This document shows, in pieces, positions 55,161 to 63,319 of a DNA stretch of 64,000 bases. Positions within the stretch are counted from its first letter, which is position 1. The number at the start of each line of letters is the position of its first letter. Made by a program: the position numbers and the translations under genes. Below the pieces are notes generated by a model. The model was not told where the DNA came from and made no database searches. It worked only from the letters and a program-made list of their open reading frames with translations. This DNA is from Planctomycetota bacterium. GTDB lineage: Bacteria; Planctomycetota; UBA1135. The stretch spans positions 372,001-436,000 of the forward strand of contig SHNF01000009.1 of NCBI GenBank assembly GCA_004295085.1. Reading direction: 5' to 3'.

Positions 55161-56294
55161 ATGCACCGGCGGATGAAGGCGGCCACCTCTATCGCCCCAG
55201 CGAGCCAGCCCGCAGCACGCCCCGCGGCCTGGATCCAGGGTTCCTCGTGGGACTTCACCTGGCTCATCGGCAGCGCGCTGATCGTGCCGGTGGTGCTTCT
55301 GTTCGTGTGGGGCGGCGCGTCCTCGGTCCTGATCAACCTGGGGACCACGGCGGTGGTGGGCGGACCCCACCTGTTCGCCACTTTCCTGGCCAGCTACGGG
55401 GACCCGCGCTTCCGCCGCAGCCACCGGCCCCTGCTGTGGCTGGCCGCCCTGGGGATGCCGGCCCTGGTGGTCTGGGGCACGCTGGCGAACTTCCAGGTGC
55501 TGCTCAGCGTCTTCATCTTCACCGCGTCCCTGCACGTCCTGCACCAGAACGCGTATCTCACCGACGTGTACCGGCGCAAGGCGGGCCTGCCGGAGCCGCG
55601 CTGGGCCCGCTTCGTGGACTACGCGCTGCTGATGCTGTGCATCTATCCGATCGCCTCGTACAAGCTGGTGCACAGCAATTTCTACCTCGGGGACATCGAG
55701 ATCCTGATCCCGCGCTTCCTGAAGGTGCCGGCCACGTACTGGGCCGTGTGGATCGCGTTCAGCGCGCTGCTCGGCCTGTGGCTGTGGAAGACGGCCAACG
55801 AATGGCGCCAGGGCGTGCTCAACCGGCCCAAGACCCTGCTCATCGCCACCACCACGTGCATCGCGTTCTTCGTGCCCGCCTCGGCCGACGGCGCGCGCCT
55901 GGAGCTGGCGTTCCAGGCGGTGAACGCCTGGCACTCGGTCCAGTACCTGGGCGTCGTCTGGTTCATCCTCAAGGAGCGGCGCGAGCGCGGCGAGCTGCAG
56001 GGCAGCTTCGTGCAGCGCCTGGCGGGCGCCGGACGGGCCACGCTCTGGTTCTACACGTTCTGCTTTGCGGTCACCAGCAGCCTGCTGCTGGTGCTGTTCG
56101 CCCTGTCGTGGTGGAATCCCGTCGGCCTCAGCTTCGACCAGTACTACTACATGGGCGTCCTGAGCTGCCTCCTGATCCACTACGTCCTGGACGGCTATTT
56201 CTTCGCCGTCGGCAACCTGCGGGCCACCGCTGCGGAGCGCGTGCCCTACGCGCTGCCCGCGCTCCGCTCCGCTGCGGCGGCGCGGCCCGCGTGA
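55161..56294 (+). CDS. Multi-pass membrane protein with conserved His motifs
   Basis: The 377-residue protein has about eight or nine transmembrane helices. His residues occur in or beside them: VVGGPHLFATFLASYGDPRF, SLHVLHQNAYLTDVYRR, VNAWHSVQYLGVVW and LIHYVLDGYFFA. Such a pattern suggests a metal site in the membrane, as in integral membrane desaturases, hydroxylases or carotene-cleaving (Brp/Blh-like) proteins, but I could not assign a family. It is divergent from the synthase operon and 6 bases ahead of the SRPBCC gene, so it may modify or move the product. Confidence 0.65.
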   Translation: MHRRMKAATSIAPASQPAARPAAWIQGSSWDFTWLIGSALIVPVVLLFVWGGASSVLINLGTTAVVGGPHLFATFLASYGDPRFRRSHRPLLWLAALGMPALVVWGTLANFQVLLSVFIFTASLHVLHQNAYLTDVYRRKAGLPEPRWARFVDYALLMLCIYPIASYKLVHSNFYLGDIEILIPRFLKVPATYWAVWIAFSALLGLWLWKTANEWRQGVLNRPKTLLIATTTCIAFFVPASADGARLELAFQAVNAWHSVQYLGVVWFILKERRERGELQGSFVQRLAGAGRATLWFYTFCFAVTSSLLLVLFALSWWNPVGLSFDQYYYMGVLSCLLIHYVLDGYFFAVGNLRATAAERVPYALPALRSAAAARPA

Positions 56295-56300
56295 ACGGCG

Positions 56301-56753
56301 GTGCGCGAGTACACGCTCGAGTCCGAGCAGTGGCTGCCGCGGCCGCTGGAGGAAGTGTTCGCCTTCTTCAGCGACGCCCGCAACCTGGACCGCATCACCC
56401 CGCCTTGGCTGCGCTTCCAGGTGCTGACGCCGCAGCCCGTGCGCCTGCAGCCGGGCGCCCGCATCGACTACAAGCTGCGCCTGCGCGGCATTCCGCTGCG
56501 CTGGCAGAGCGAGATCACGCACTGGGACCCGCCGCGCGGCTTCGTGGACGAGCAGCGCCGCGGCCCGTACCGGCGCTGGCGGCACCGCCACAGCTTCGAG
56601 GCGCGCGACGGCGGCACCCTGGTGCGCGACCAGGTGGCGTATTCCGTGCCCGGCGGCTGGCTGGCGCCGTTCCTGCAGAGGGTGCTGGTGGGCCGCGACC
56701 TGGAGCGCATCTTCGCGTTCCGCCGCGCGGCCCTGCGCGGCTTGATGGGCTAA
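56301..56753 (+). CDS. SRPBCC (START/polyketide cyclase-like) protein
   Basis: The 150-residue protein starts with GTG just after the membrane protein gene. It has the SRPBCC pattern: QWLPRPLEEVFAFFSDARNL, ITPPWLRFQVLTPQPVRLQP, and the end GRDLERIFAFRRAALRGLMG. This hydrophobic-pocket fold includes aromatase/cyclases of type II polyketide systems but also many lipid-binding proteins. Its place next to a KS-alpha/KS-beta operon fits a product-binding or cyclase role (inference). Its TAA stop overlaps the TAG of the convergent gene by two bases. Confidence 0.75.
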   Translation: MREYTLESEQWLPRPLEEVFAFFSDARNLDRITPPWLRFQVLTPQPVRLQPGARIDYKLRLRGIPLRWQSEITHWDPPRGFVDEQRRGPYRRWRHRHSFEARDGGTLVRDQVAYSVPGGWLAPFLQRVLVGRDLERIFAFRRAALRGLMG

Positions 56754-59281
56754 CGCGGAAGCATCGTCACGGCGACGCGCGCCGCGGCGTCGCCCGCAGG
56801 AACGTCGAGCGCGACCGGCGCGCGCCCGGCGGCGGCCACCTGCACCCGGCAGGCGCCGCACGGCAAGGACAGCGCCGCCTCCGGATCGGGGCACCAGCCG
56901 GACAAGGAACCGGACCTCCAGCTCCAGGAGTCGCTGCGGGGCTCCAGCGACAGCTCGGCCACCAGCTCGCCACGGGCGTCGTAGGCCGCCACCCGGCAGG
57001 CGCTCGCCAGCGGCAGCGCGCCCGGCGGCGGCGCGCCGTCCCAGCTCACGCCGGGCTCGCCTTCATACACCGCGATGCGCAGCTCCCGGCGCGGGCTGGA
57101 GAGATCCAGCGGCAGCGTGATGTCCTGGCGCACATCCAGGGGGAAGGTCAGATCCACGGCGTACTCGAACGGGCCGGACAGATGCGGCGGCTGCACTTCC
57201 AGCACCACCGGCCCGCCCGGAACGTCCAGCATGTCGGCCATGCCACGCTCGTCCGTGCGCAGGCCGGTGACCCAGGCCGCGGCGCCTTCGCCCTCGCGCA
57301 TCAGGCCGCGCCGCCCGTCGCGGTCGCGCACGCGCAGCAGCGCCCGGGTCACGGGCGCCTGGTGCACGTCCAGCACGCGCACGCGCAGCGTGCGCCACGG
57401 CAGCAGGTCCACCAGCAGCGCGCGCACTCCGCCGCCGAGCTCGAGGCCTTCCGAGCGCCACTCCGCGTAGCCCGGCGCGCGCACGCGCAGGATCCAGCGG
57501 CCTGCCTCCAGGTCGGACACGTGGAAGCGGTCGCGCTCGTACTGCAGCCGCGGCACGCCGGCGTGATCTTCCTCCTGGCGTTCCACCAGGACCAGGTAGT
57601 CCAGCACGGGCTCGCCGCTGAGACCGTCGCGTACCACGCCGGTGACGCCGGCGAACGACAGCTCGCTCCGCCCCAGGGTGATGGACAGCGCCGGTCCGCC
57701 AGCCTGGCCGCGCACGACGGTGCGCATCTGCGGGCCGCCCGGCGCCTCCACGGAGACGCGGTACGTTCCCGCAGGCAGGTCCGGGATCGCGAACCTCCCG
57801 TCGGCGCCGGTGCAGGTTCCGAAGCCGTCCTCCACCAATGGCAGCTCCCCCTCCTCGCGCGCGCCGTCTTCGCGCCGGATCTCCACGCGCGCGGACGCCA
57901 CGGGCGTCCCAAGCTCGTCGCGGATGCAGCCCGCCAGGCTCAGGCCGGCAGGCAGCACCAGCTCGAGGGGCGCAGCCGCAGCGTCGATCCGCGCGTCCTC
58001 CACCCTCCCGGGCCCATGGCCGGGTGCGGTAGCCCGCACGATGGTGCGCTCGGCGGCGTACAAGGCCTCGAAGCGGAACCCTCCCTGCGCGTCGGTCAGC
58101 GTCGAGCAGAACTGGAAGGGGCCCCGGGTCTGGAGCGCCACGCACGCGCCAGCGACCGGTGCGCCTGAGGATGTGACGACGCGTCCGGACAACTCCAGTC
58201 CGCGCTTCAGGACGGCGCGCAACTCACCGGCCGCGGGCTCCAGGCGGCTGGTCCAGGGCGGGAAGCGCGGATGGACCACCGTGACCCGGTACGCGGCGCA
58301 CGCCAGGCCGTGCAACGCCACGACGCCGTCCGCGGACGTGCGCGCGCTCTCCGCGGGAGTGCCCAGAGGCTGCAGCCACGGGCGGCTGCTGCTGAAGCTG
58401 GCCGGGGAGTAAGCCTCCGCGGAATGGAAGCGCACCTCCGCGTCCGGCACCGGCAAGCCGGCGTCGTCCACGACCCGGACGGTGACCGTGCGCTCCGGAT
58501 AGAGGCGGAGCTCCACCTCGAGCGGGCCACCCGGCAGGGCTTCGGCGTCTGTGGTCTCGGGTGACGGGCGCAGGCACAGGCGACTGCCGACTTCGCCGGG
58601 CGCCGCGGTGGCGAGAAGCAAGGGAAGGCGCGCGCCGTCCAGCTGGAAACGGCCGGCGGCGTCGCAGCGAAGCACGGCCAGCGGTTGACTGCGCTTGCGG
58701 GTCGCGGCCTGGACCGGGCCCGCGTCGTAGACGCGCACCTCGGCTCCCGGACGCGCTCCCCCACGCTCGTCCACGACCGCCCCGACAATGCGCAGCGGCG
58801 CGGGCGCGCTCAAGCTGACCTCGCAGGTCTCGTCCTCCAATACCCGATAGCGCGGGTTGGACCAGGCTGGGCCGGCGCTCTCAAAGCCTTTTGCAATAAC
58901 CGCTTGCACCAAAGCGCCTACCTTCAGGTCTAGCCACCACCGCCCCCACAGGTCCGTGCTGCCCTCGGTCTCCCGCTGCTCCCCGTCCAAGCTCCAGGCG
59001 AGAGTCAGGGGCATGCCCGCCACGGCACGGGCGTGAGCATCCAGCACGCACACGAGAACCCGACCTTTCCCCTCGGGGATGGCCGGGAGATCGAAGGCAT
59101 CGGGCTGCGGAACCTCCGGAACGCGTCCCGGCACCTTCTCGGGGGCGGCTTCCGCCCTGGCCAACACTGGCGCTGGCACCACCAGCGGATGAGGCGCCTC
59201 ATCCCGCACAGGATGCTGACTGGCCAGATACCACGCCGCTAGGGCCAGGAGGCAGAGGAGGCACAATCCGTAGCGGCGCAT
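56750..59281 (-). CDS. Exported protein with carboxypeptidase-regulatory-like beta domains
   Basis: From the ATG at 59281 the protein has 843 residues with an N-terminal membrane/signal segment (YGLCLLCLLALAAWYLAS). The rest consists of about seven transthyretin-like (CarboxypepD_reg) repeats of 80-100 residues, for example VVDERGGARPGAEVRVYDAG, VTSSGAPVAGACVALQTRG and IRDELGTPVASARVEIRRED, several ending in DLPAGTYRVSVEAPG-like strands. Such repeats form stalks or binding surfaces outside the cell. No catalytic domain was found. The ATG at 59296 would only add five residues. Confidence 0.78.
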   Translation of the reverse strand: MRRYGLCLLCLLALAAWYLASQHPVRDEAPHPLVVPAPVLARAEAAPEKVPGRVPEVPQPDAFDLPAIPEGKGRVLVCVLDAHARAVAGMPLTLAWSLDGEQRETEGSTDLWGRWWLDLKVGALVQAVIAKGFESAGPAWSNPRYRVLEDETCEVSLSAPAPLRIVGAVVDERGGARPGAEVRVYDAGPVQAATRKRSQPLAVLRCDAAGRFQLDGARLPLLLATAAPGEVGSRLCLRPSPETTDAEALPGGPLEVELRLYPERTVTVRVVDDAGLPVPDAEVRFHSAEAYSPASFSSSRPWLQPLGTPAESARTSADGVVALHGLACAAYRVTVVHPRFPPWTSRLEPAAGELRAVLKRGLELSGRVVTSSGAPVAGACVALQTRGPFQFCSTLTDAQGGFRFEALYAAERTIVRATAPGHGPGRVEDARIDAAAAPLELVLPAGLSLAGCIRDELGTPVASARVEIRREDGAREEGELPLVEDGFGTCTGADGRFAIPDLPAGTYRVSVEAPGGPQMRTVVRGQAGGPALSITLGRSELSFAGVTGVVRDGLSGEPVLDYLVLVERQEEDHAGVPRLQYERDRFHVSDLEAGRWILRVRAPGYAEWRSEGLELGGGVRALLVDLLPWRTLRVRVLDVHQAPVTRALLRVRDRDGRRGLMREGEGAAAWVTGLRTDERGMADMLDVPGGPVVLEVQPPHLSGPFEYAVDLTFPLDVRQDITLPLDLSSPRRELRIAVYEGEPGVSWDGAPPPGALPLASACRVAAYDARGELVAELSLEPRSDSWSWRSGSLSGWCPDPEAALSLPCGACRVQVAAAGRAPVALDVPAGDAAARVAVTMLPR

Positions 59282-59561
59282 GGCGTGACGATGCAACTTC
59301 GGCGCAAGCCATCATACCCGCCGCAGAAGTCCTGGCGGGCTGCAGACAGCCATAGACGGCCGGCGGCGCAGCACCTTACGCAATTCTCGGAACCTGTGAT
59401 CAATTGCCGCCGTACCACTTTCTGGCAGAATCATGGGGCTCGCACCTTGCCTGGTAGGTGACACGGGAGTACCCTGTTTGTGCCCCGGCAGGTCGCTTGG
59501 CCTTCCTAAACTGCTAACGACACCCTCAACCTCGGAACCTCTGCGGGAGGAAGTTCCACCC

Positions 59562-61295
59562 ATGCAAATGTCTCGCTGCAAGACTGTACGACTGTCGCCT
59601 CTCATGGCTGTCGCCGTTCTGGCATTCGCGCCCCTGGGCGCGGCCCAGATTGTCGGCGGCGCCTGGGAAATGCCCTACATGCTCGAGGGCACGGGCTTCG
59701 ATGAGGAGTTCGGCAGCTCGCTGACGTCCCTGGCCGACATCGACAATGACGGCGTCATGGACTTCGCCGCCGGCACGCCGCTGGCGGACGTCCTCGGCAT
59801 GGCCGATGCGGGCACCGTCCTGGTCTACTCGGGCGCGACCGGCTCGCTCCTGTACCGCTTCGACGGCGCCGCGGCTGGCAACCAGTTCGGCTTCGCAGTG
59901 GCCGACGCCGGCGACGTAGACGCGGACGGGACCACCGACATCATCATCGGCGCTCCGTACACCAAGGTCGGCAACTTCCCGGGCTCCGGCTCGGCGTTCG
60001 TCTACTCCGGCGCCACCGGCAGCCTGCTGCGCACCTACCTCGGTGACGAGCGCTACGCGCTGCTGGGCTTCGCGGTCGCGGGCCTGGGCGACGTCAACGG
60101 CGACGGCCACTCCGACGTGGCGGTCGGCGAGCCCTGGTCGGAGCCGCAAGGCTTCTACCGCGCCGGCTCGGCCTTCATCTACGACGGCGTCACCGGCGCC
60201 ACGCTGTTCGAGTCGCACGCTCCGATGGACGGCTGGTACTGGGCCAGCGCGCTGGCCAACGCCGGCGACGTGGACGGCGACGGCACCAACGACCTGATCG
60301 TGGGCGGCACCTTCGCCGACGTCCGTCCGGGTGGACACGACAACTCCGGCCTGGCCATCGTTTATTCCGGAGCCAGCGGCGCGCAGCTGCTCGCGATCCG
60401 CGGCGTCGAGCCGATGGACATGCTGGGCAACGCGGTGGCCGGAGTCGGCGACGTGGACGGTGACGGCCTCGCCGACGTGGCCGTGGGCGCCTACCTGGTG
60501 AAGATCAACAACAAGCCGGGTGCCGGCTCCACCTATCTGATCTCTGGCACCGGCGCGCTGCTGGTGCGCTTCGAAGGCCAGCGGGTCTGGGAGCGCAACG
60601 GCTGGTCCGTCGCCAACGCCGGCGACATCGACGGTGACGGCGTCAACGACATCCTGTCGGGCGCGCACACTGGCGACACCGACAACGGCCTGCCGGAGGG
60701 CGGCAAGGTCTACCTGTACTCGGGCAGGACCTACGAGACACTGCACGTCTTCCAGGGACTGGCCACGGGCGACCGCCTCGGCTACCGCGTGGCGGGCCTG
60801 GGCGACCTGAACGGCGACGGCCGTCCCGAGATGGGCATGAGCGCCCACACGGCGGATGTGCTCGGCATGGTCGATGCCGGCCGCGTGTTCGTGTACTCGT
60901 TCAAGCCGTGCATCGCCACCAGCGCAGACGAGATCCAGACGGTCACCGGCGCCACGGTGGATGTGAGCCTGGACTTCCCGGTCACCGAAGCCGGCAAGAG
61001 CTACACGGTGCTGGCCTCGGCGACAGGAATCGGCCCTGTGACCCTGGGCGGGGTCGAGATCCCGCTCACGGGTGACGCCCTGTACCAGATGTGCCGCGCC
61101 GGCAACCCGCCGCCGTTCATGCAGAACAGCTTCGGCGTCCTGGATGCCAAGGGCGACGCGCTGGCCGCGATTGTCTGCCCGCCGGGCGGCATGACGCCGC
61201 TCATCGGCCGGACCTTGTTCCTGGCAGGCGTCAGCTACACGCCGCCGACCCTGGTGCGCATGTCCTCGGTCGCTGCACCGATCCACATCCACTAG
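59562..61295 (+). CDS. Secreted FG-GAP repeat protein with C-terminal beta module (tandem copy 1)
   Basis: The 577-residue protein has a signal peptide (cleavage near LGAAQ). Seven FG-GAP blades follow with motifs such as ADAGDVDADGTTDIIIGAPY, GLGDVNGDGHSDVAVGEPW and GVGDVDGDGLADVAVGAYL. The last 120 residues (TGATVDVSLDFPVTEAGKSY to the end) form a separate module, also in the next gene (NLDFPASEAGFQYQLLGS). It is a paralogue of the next gene. The 280 bases upstream contain no gene; no clear promoter was picked. Confidence 0.85.
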   Translation: MQMSRCKTVRLSPLMAVAVLAFAPLGAAQIVGGAWEMPYMLEGTGFDEEFGSSLTSLADIDNDGVMDFAAGTPLADVLGMADAGTVLVYSGATGSLLYRFDGAAAGNQFGFAVADAGDVDADGTTDIIIGAPYTKVGNFPGSGSAFVYSGATGSLLRTYLGDERYALLGFAVAGLGDVNGDGHSDVAVGEPWSEPQGFYRAGSAFIYDGVTGATLFESHAPMDGWYWASALANAGDVDGDGTNDLIVGGTFADVRPGGHDNSGLAIVYSGASGAQLLAIRGVEPMDMLGNAVAGVGDVDGDGLADVAVGAYLVKINNKPGAGSTYLISGTGALLVRFEGQRVWERNGWSVANAGDIDGDGVNDILSGAHTGDTDNGLPEGGKVYLYSGRTYETLHVFQGLATGDRLGYRVAGLGDLNGDGRPEMGMSAHTADVLGMVDAGRVFVYSFKPCIATSADEIQTVTGATVDVSLDFPVTEAGKSYTVLASATGIGPVTLGGVEIPLTGDALYQMCRAGNPPPFMQNSFGVLDAKGDALAAIVCPPGGMTPLIGRTLFLAGVSYTPPTLVRMSSVAAPIHIH

Positions 61296-61321
61296 CAAGC
61301 CGAACTCGCGCCAGGGGCAGC

Positions 61322-61347
61322 GGGTGGGACATGACCTCCTCCCGCCC
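61322..61347. terminator. Hairpin after the first FG-GAP gene
   Basis: GGGTGGGA and TCCCGCCC pair (one G-T) around a 10-base loop, 26 bases after the stop. TTCTGTTTTC follows about 20 bases later, so termination is plausible but not certain. Confidence 0.35.
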
Positions 61348-61522
61348 CGCCCGCTCCCCGGGCGTTCTGTTTTCAGGGCAGAGGTGGCGTGCAGCGCACC
61401 TTGCCGTGTTTCGCCGCGACCGCGGCTCGTCATCCCGCCTGGCGCAGGCATAGCCAGAGAGACTCTGCCCAGGCTTCGTGTCTCACTCACGCTCCAGCTC
61501 CACACGCACGGAACCTCGCTCG

Positions 61523-63253
61523 ATGGCTACCACAACTTCTTCCCTTGTGCTCAAGGCCGCGATCCTCGGCACTGCCCTGCTCGTCCCTTCGCTGGCCCCG
61601 GCCCAGGCGCCGGGGGGCGAATGGCGAGAAGTACTCACCTTTACCGGCACCGCGTCCGACGAAGGCTTCGCGATCCGCTCGGACAACGCCGGCGACGTGG
61701 ACGGAGACGGCCTGGATGACCTGATCATCGGGGCACCGTTCGCCGATCCGGCCGGCATGCTCGACGCCGGCAGCGCTTACGTGCATTCCGGCGCCGACGG
61801 CAGCGTGCTGTTCCAGTTCAACGGCGTCGACATGGGCGACCAGTTCGGCTCCGCCGTGGCCGGCATGGGCGACCTGGACGGCGACGGGATGAGCGAGCTG
61901 GCCGTAGGCGCGCCCTTCGCCGATCCCTTCGCGCAGACGGAATCCGGAGCCGTGTACGTGTTCTCCGGCGCCACCGGAAACCTGATGTGGCGGGCCCAGG
62001 GCTTGTCCCAGAGCTACCTCCTCGGCTTCTCCATCGCCAACGCCGGCGACGTCAACGGCGACGGCTGGAACGACGTCATCGCCGGCGCCCCGTACGCGTC
62101 GCCCTTCAACCGCTTCCACGCCGGCAGCGCGTTCGTGTACTCAGGGCTGGACGGCATCATCCTGCGCCGCATCGACGGCGCCAGCGCCCAGGACCAGCTC
62201 GGCTACTCCGTGGACGGCATCGGCGACGCCGACCTGGACGGCCTCTCCGACGTGATCGCAGGCGCGCCCTTCGCGGATGCCAACTTCAACAACGCCGGCG
62301 CCGTCTACGTCGTGAACGCCAACACCGGCGCTCTGCACTTCAAGGTGCAGGGCACCGACCGCAACGGCGAGCTCGGCTGGTCCGTCGCCGGCGTGGGCGA
62401 CCTCAACATGGACGGGCGCGGCGACTTCGTGGCCGGCATCCCGTTCGCCGACCAGGGCACGATCGGCGACGCCGGCCGGGCGCGCGTGTTCTCCGGCTTC
62501 AAGGGCGCCGTCATCTACCAGTGGACCGGGCTGTTCCAGGGCGACAAGCTCGGCTACACGGTGGACGGGCCGGGCGACGTCAACGGGGACAGCTTCGGCG
62601 ACATCCTGGTGGCCACGCCCTTCGCCAAGGTCAACGGCCTGTCCAATGCCGGCCGGGTGGAGCTGTATTCCGGCTTTGACAACCGCCTGCTGCAGAGCTG
62701 GGGCGGCACCCAGACCAACGACTTCCTGGGGCTGGCGGTGGACAGCGCCGGCGATCTGGATGGCGACGGCTTCATGGAAGTGGCCATCGGCTCGTCCGAG
62801 GTGGACGTGAGCGGCAACCCGGACATCGGGCAGGTCTGGGTCTATGCCTACAACCCCTTCCTGTACCCCACGGACTACGCCGTCTCCTCCAGCGCGGGAG
62901 GCAGCGTGACCTACAACCTGGACTTCCCGGCGTCGGAGGCCGGCTTCCAGTACCAGCTGCTTGGCTCGCACGCCGGTTACGGGCCGAGCACGCTGGGCAC
63001 GCTCACCATCCCGCTCACGCAGGACGGCGTGTTCAACCTCATCCTGAGCCAGAGCTACCCGCCCGGTCTCGTCTCCGGCGGCACGGGCACCCTCGACCCC
63101 AACGGGGACGGAGCGATCACCATCAGGATCCCGGTGGGCGGCTTGTCGCGCTACATCGCGTCGTACTTCTACTTCGCAGTGGCCTCCCTCGACACCACCA
63201 CGACGACGTACCGGCTGTCCTCGGGCGGCATGCCGCTGCGCATCCGGATGTAA
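61523..63253 (+). CDS. Secreted FG-GAP repeat protein with C-terminal beta module (tandem copy 2)
   Basis: The 576-residue protein has a signal peptide (cleavage near LAPAQ). Seven FG-GAP blades follow (NAGDVDGDGLDDLIIGAPF, GMGDLDGDGMSELAVGAPF, GIGDADLDGLSDVIAGAPF). The 130-residue C-terminal module shares NLDFPASEAG, GPSTLG and IPLTQDG with copy 1. The two proteins have almost the same length and order, so they are tandem duplicates. Likely calcium-binding surface proteins. Confidence 0.85.
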   Translation: MATTTSSLVLKAAILGTALLVPSLAPAQAPGGEWREVLTFTGTASDEGFAIRSDNAGDVDGDGLDDLIIGAPFADPAGMLDAGSAYVHSGADGSVLFQFNGVDMGDQFGSAVAGMGDLDGDGMSELAVGAPFADPFAQTESGAVYVFSGATGNLMWRAQGLSQSYLLGFSIANAGDVNGDGWNDVIAGAPYASPFNRFHAGSAFVYSGLDGIILRRIDGASAQDQLGYSVDGIGDADLDGLSDVIAGAPFADANFNNAGAVYVVNANTGALHFKVQGTDRNGELGWSVAGVGDLNMDGRGDFVAGIPFADQGTIGDAGRARVFSGFKGAVIYQWTGLFQGDKLGYTVDGPGDVNGDSFGDILVATPFAKVNGLSNAGRVELYSGFDNRLLQSWGGTQTNDFLGLAVDSAGDLDGDGFMEVAIGSSEVDVSGNPDIGQVWVYAYNPFLYPTDYAVSSSAGGSVTYNLDFPASEAGFQYQLLGSHAGYGPSTLGTLTIPLTQDGVFNLILSQSYPPGLVSGGTGTLDPNGDGAITIRIPVGGLSRYIASYFYFAVASLDTTTTTYRLSSGGMPLRIRM

Positions 63254-63278
63254 GGCGCGGCATCCGCTTCGCGCGGGC

Positions 63279-63309
63279 ACGGGCGGCCGGCAGGCAGCTG
63301 GCCGCCCGT
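63279..63309. terminator. Strong convergent terminator hairpin
   Basis: ACGGGCGGCC (63279-63288) and GGCCGCCCGT (63300-63309) are perfect 10-base arms around an 11-base loop, between the FG-GAP gene and a convergent gene. There is no long T tract. Confidence 0.55.
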
Positions 63310-63319
63310 TGTCATTGAC

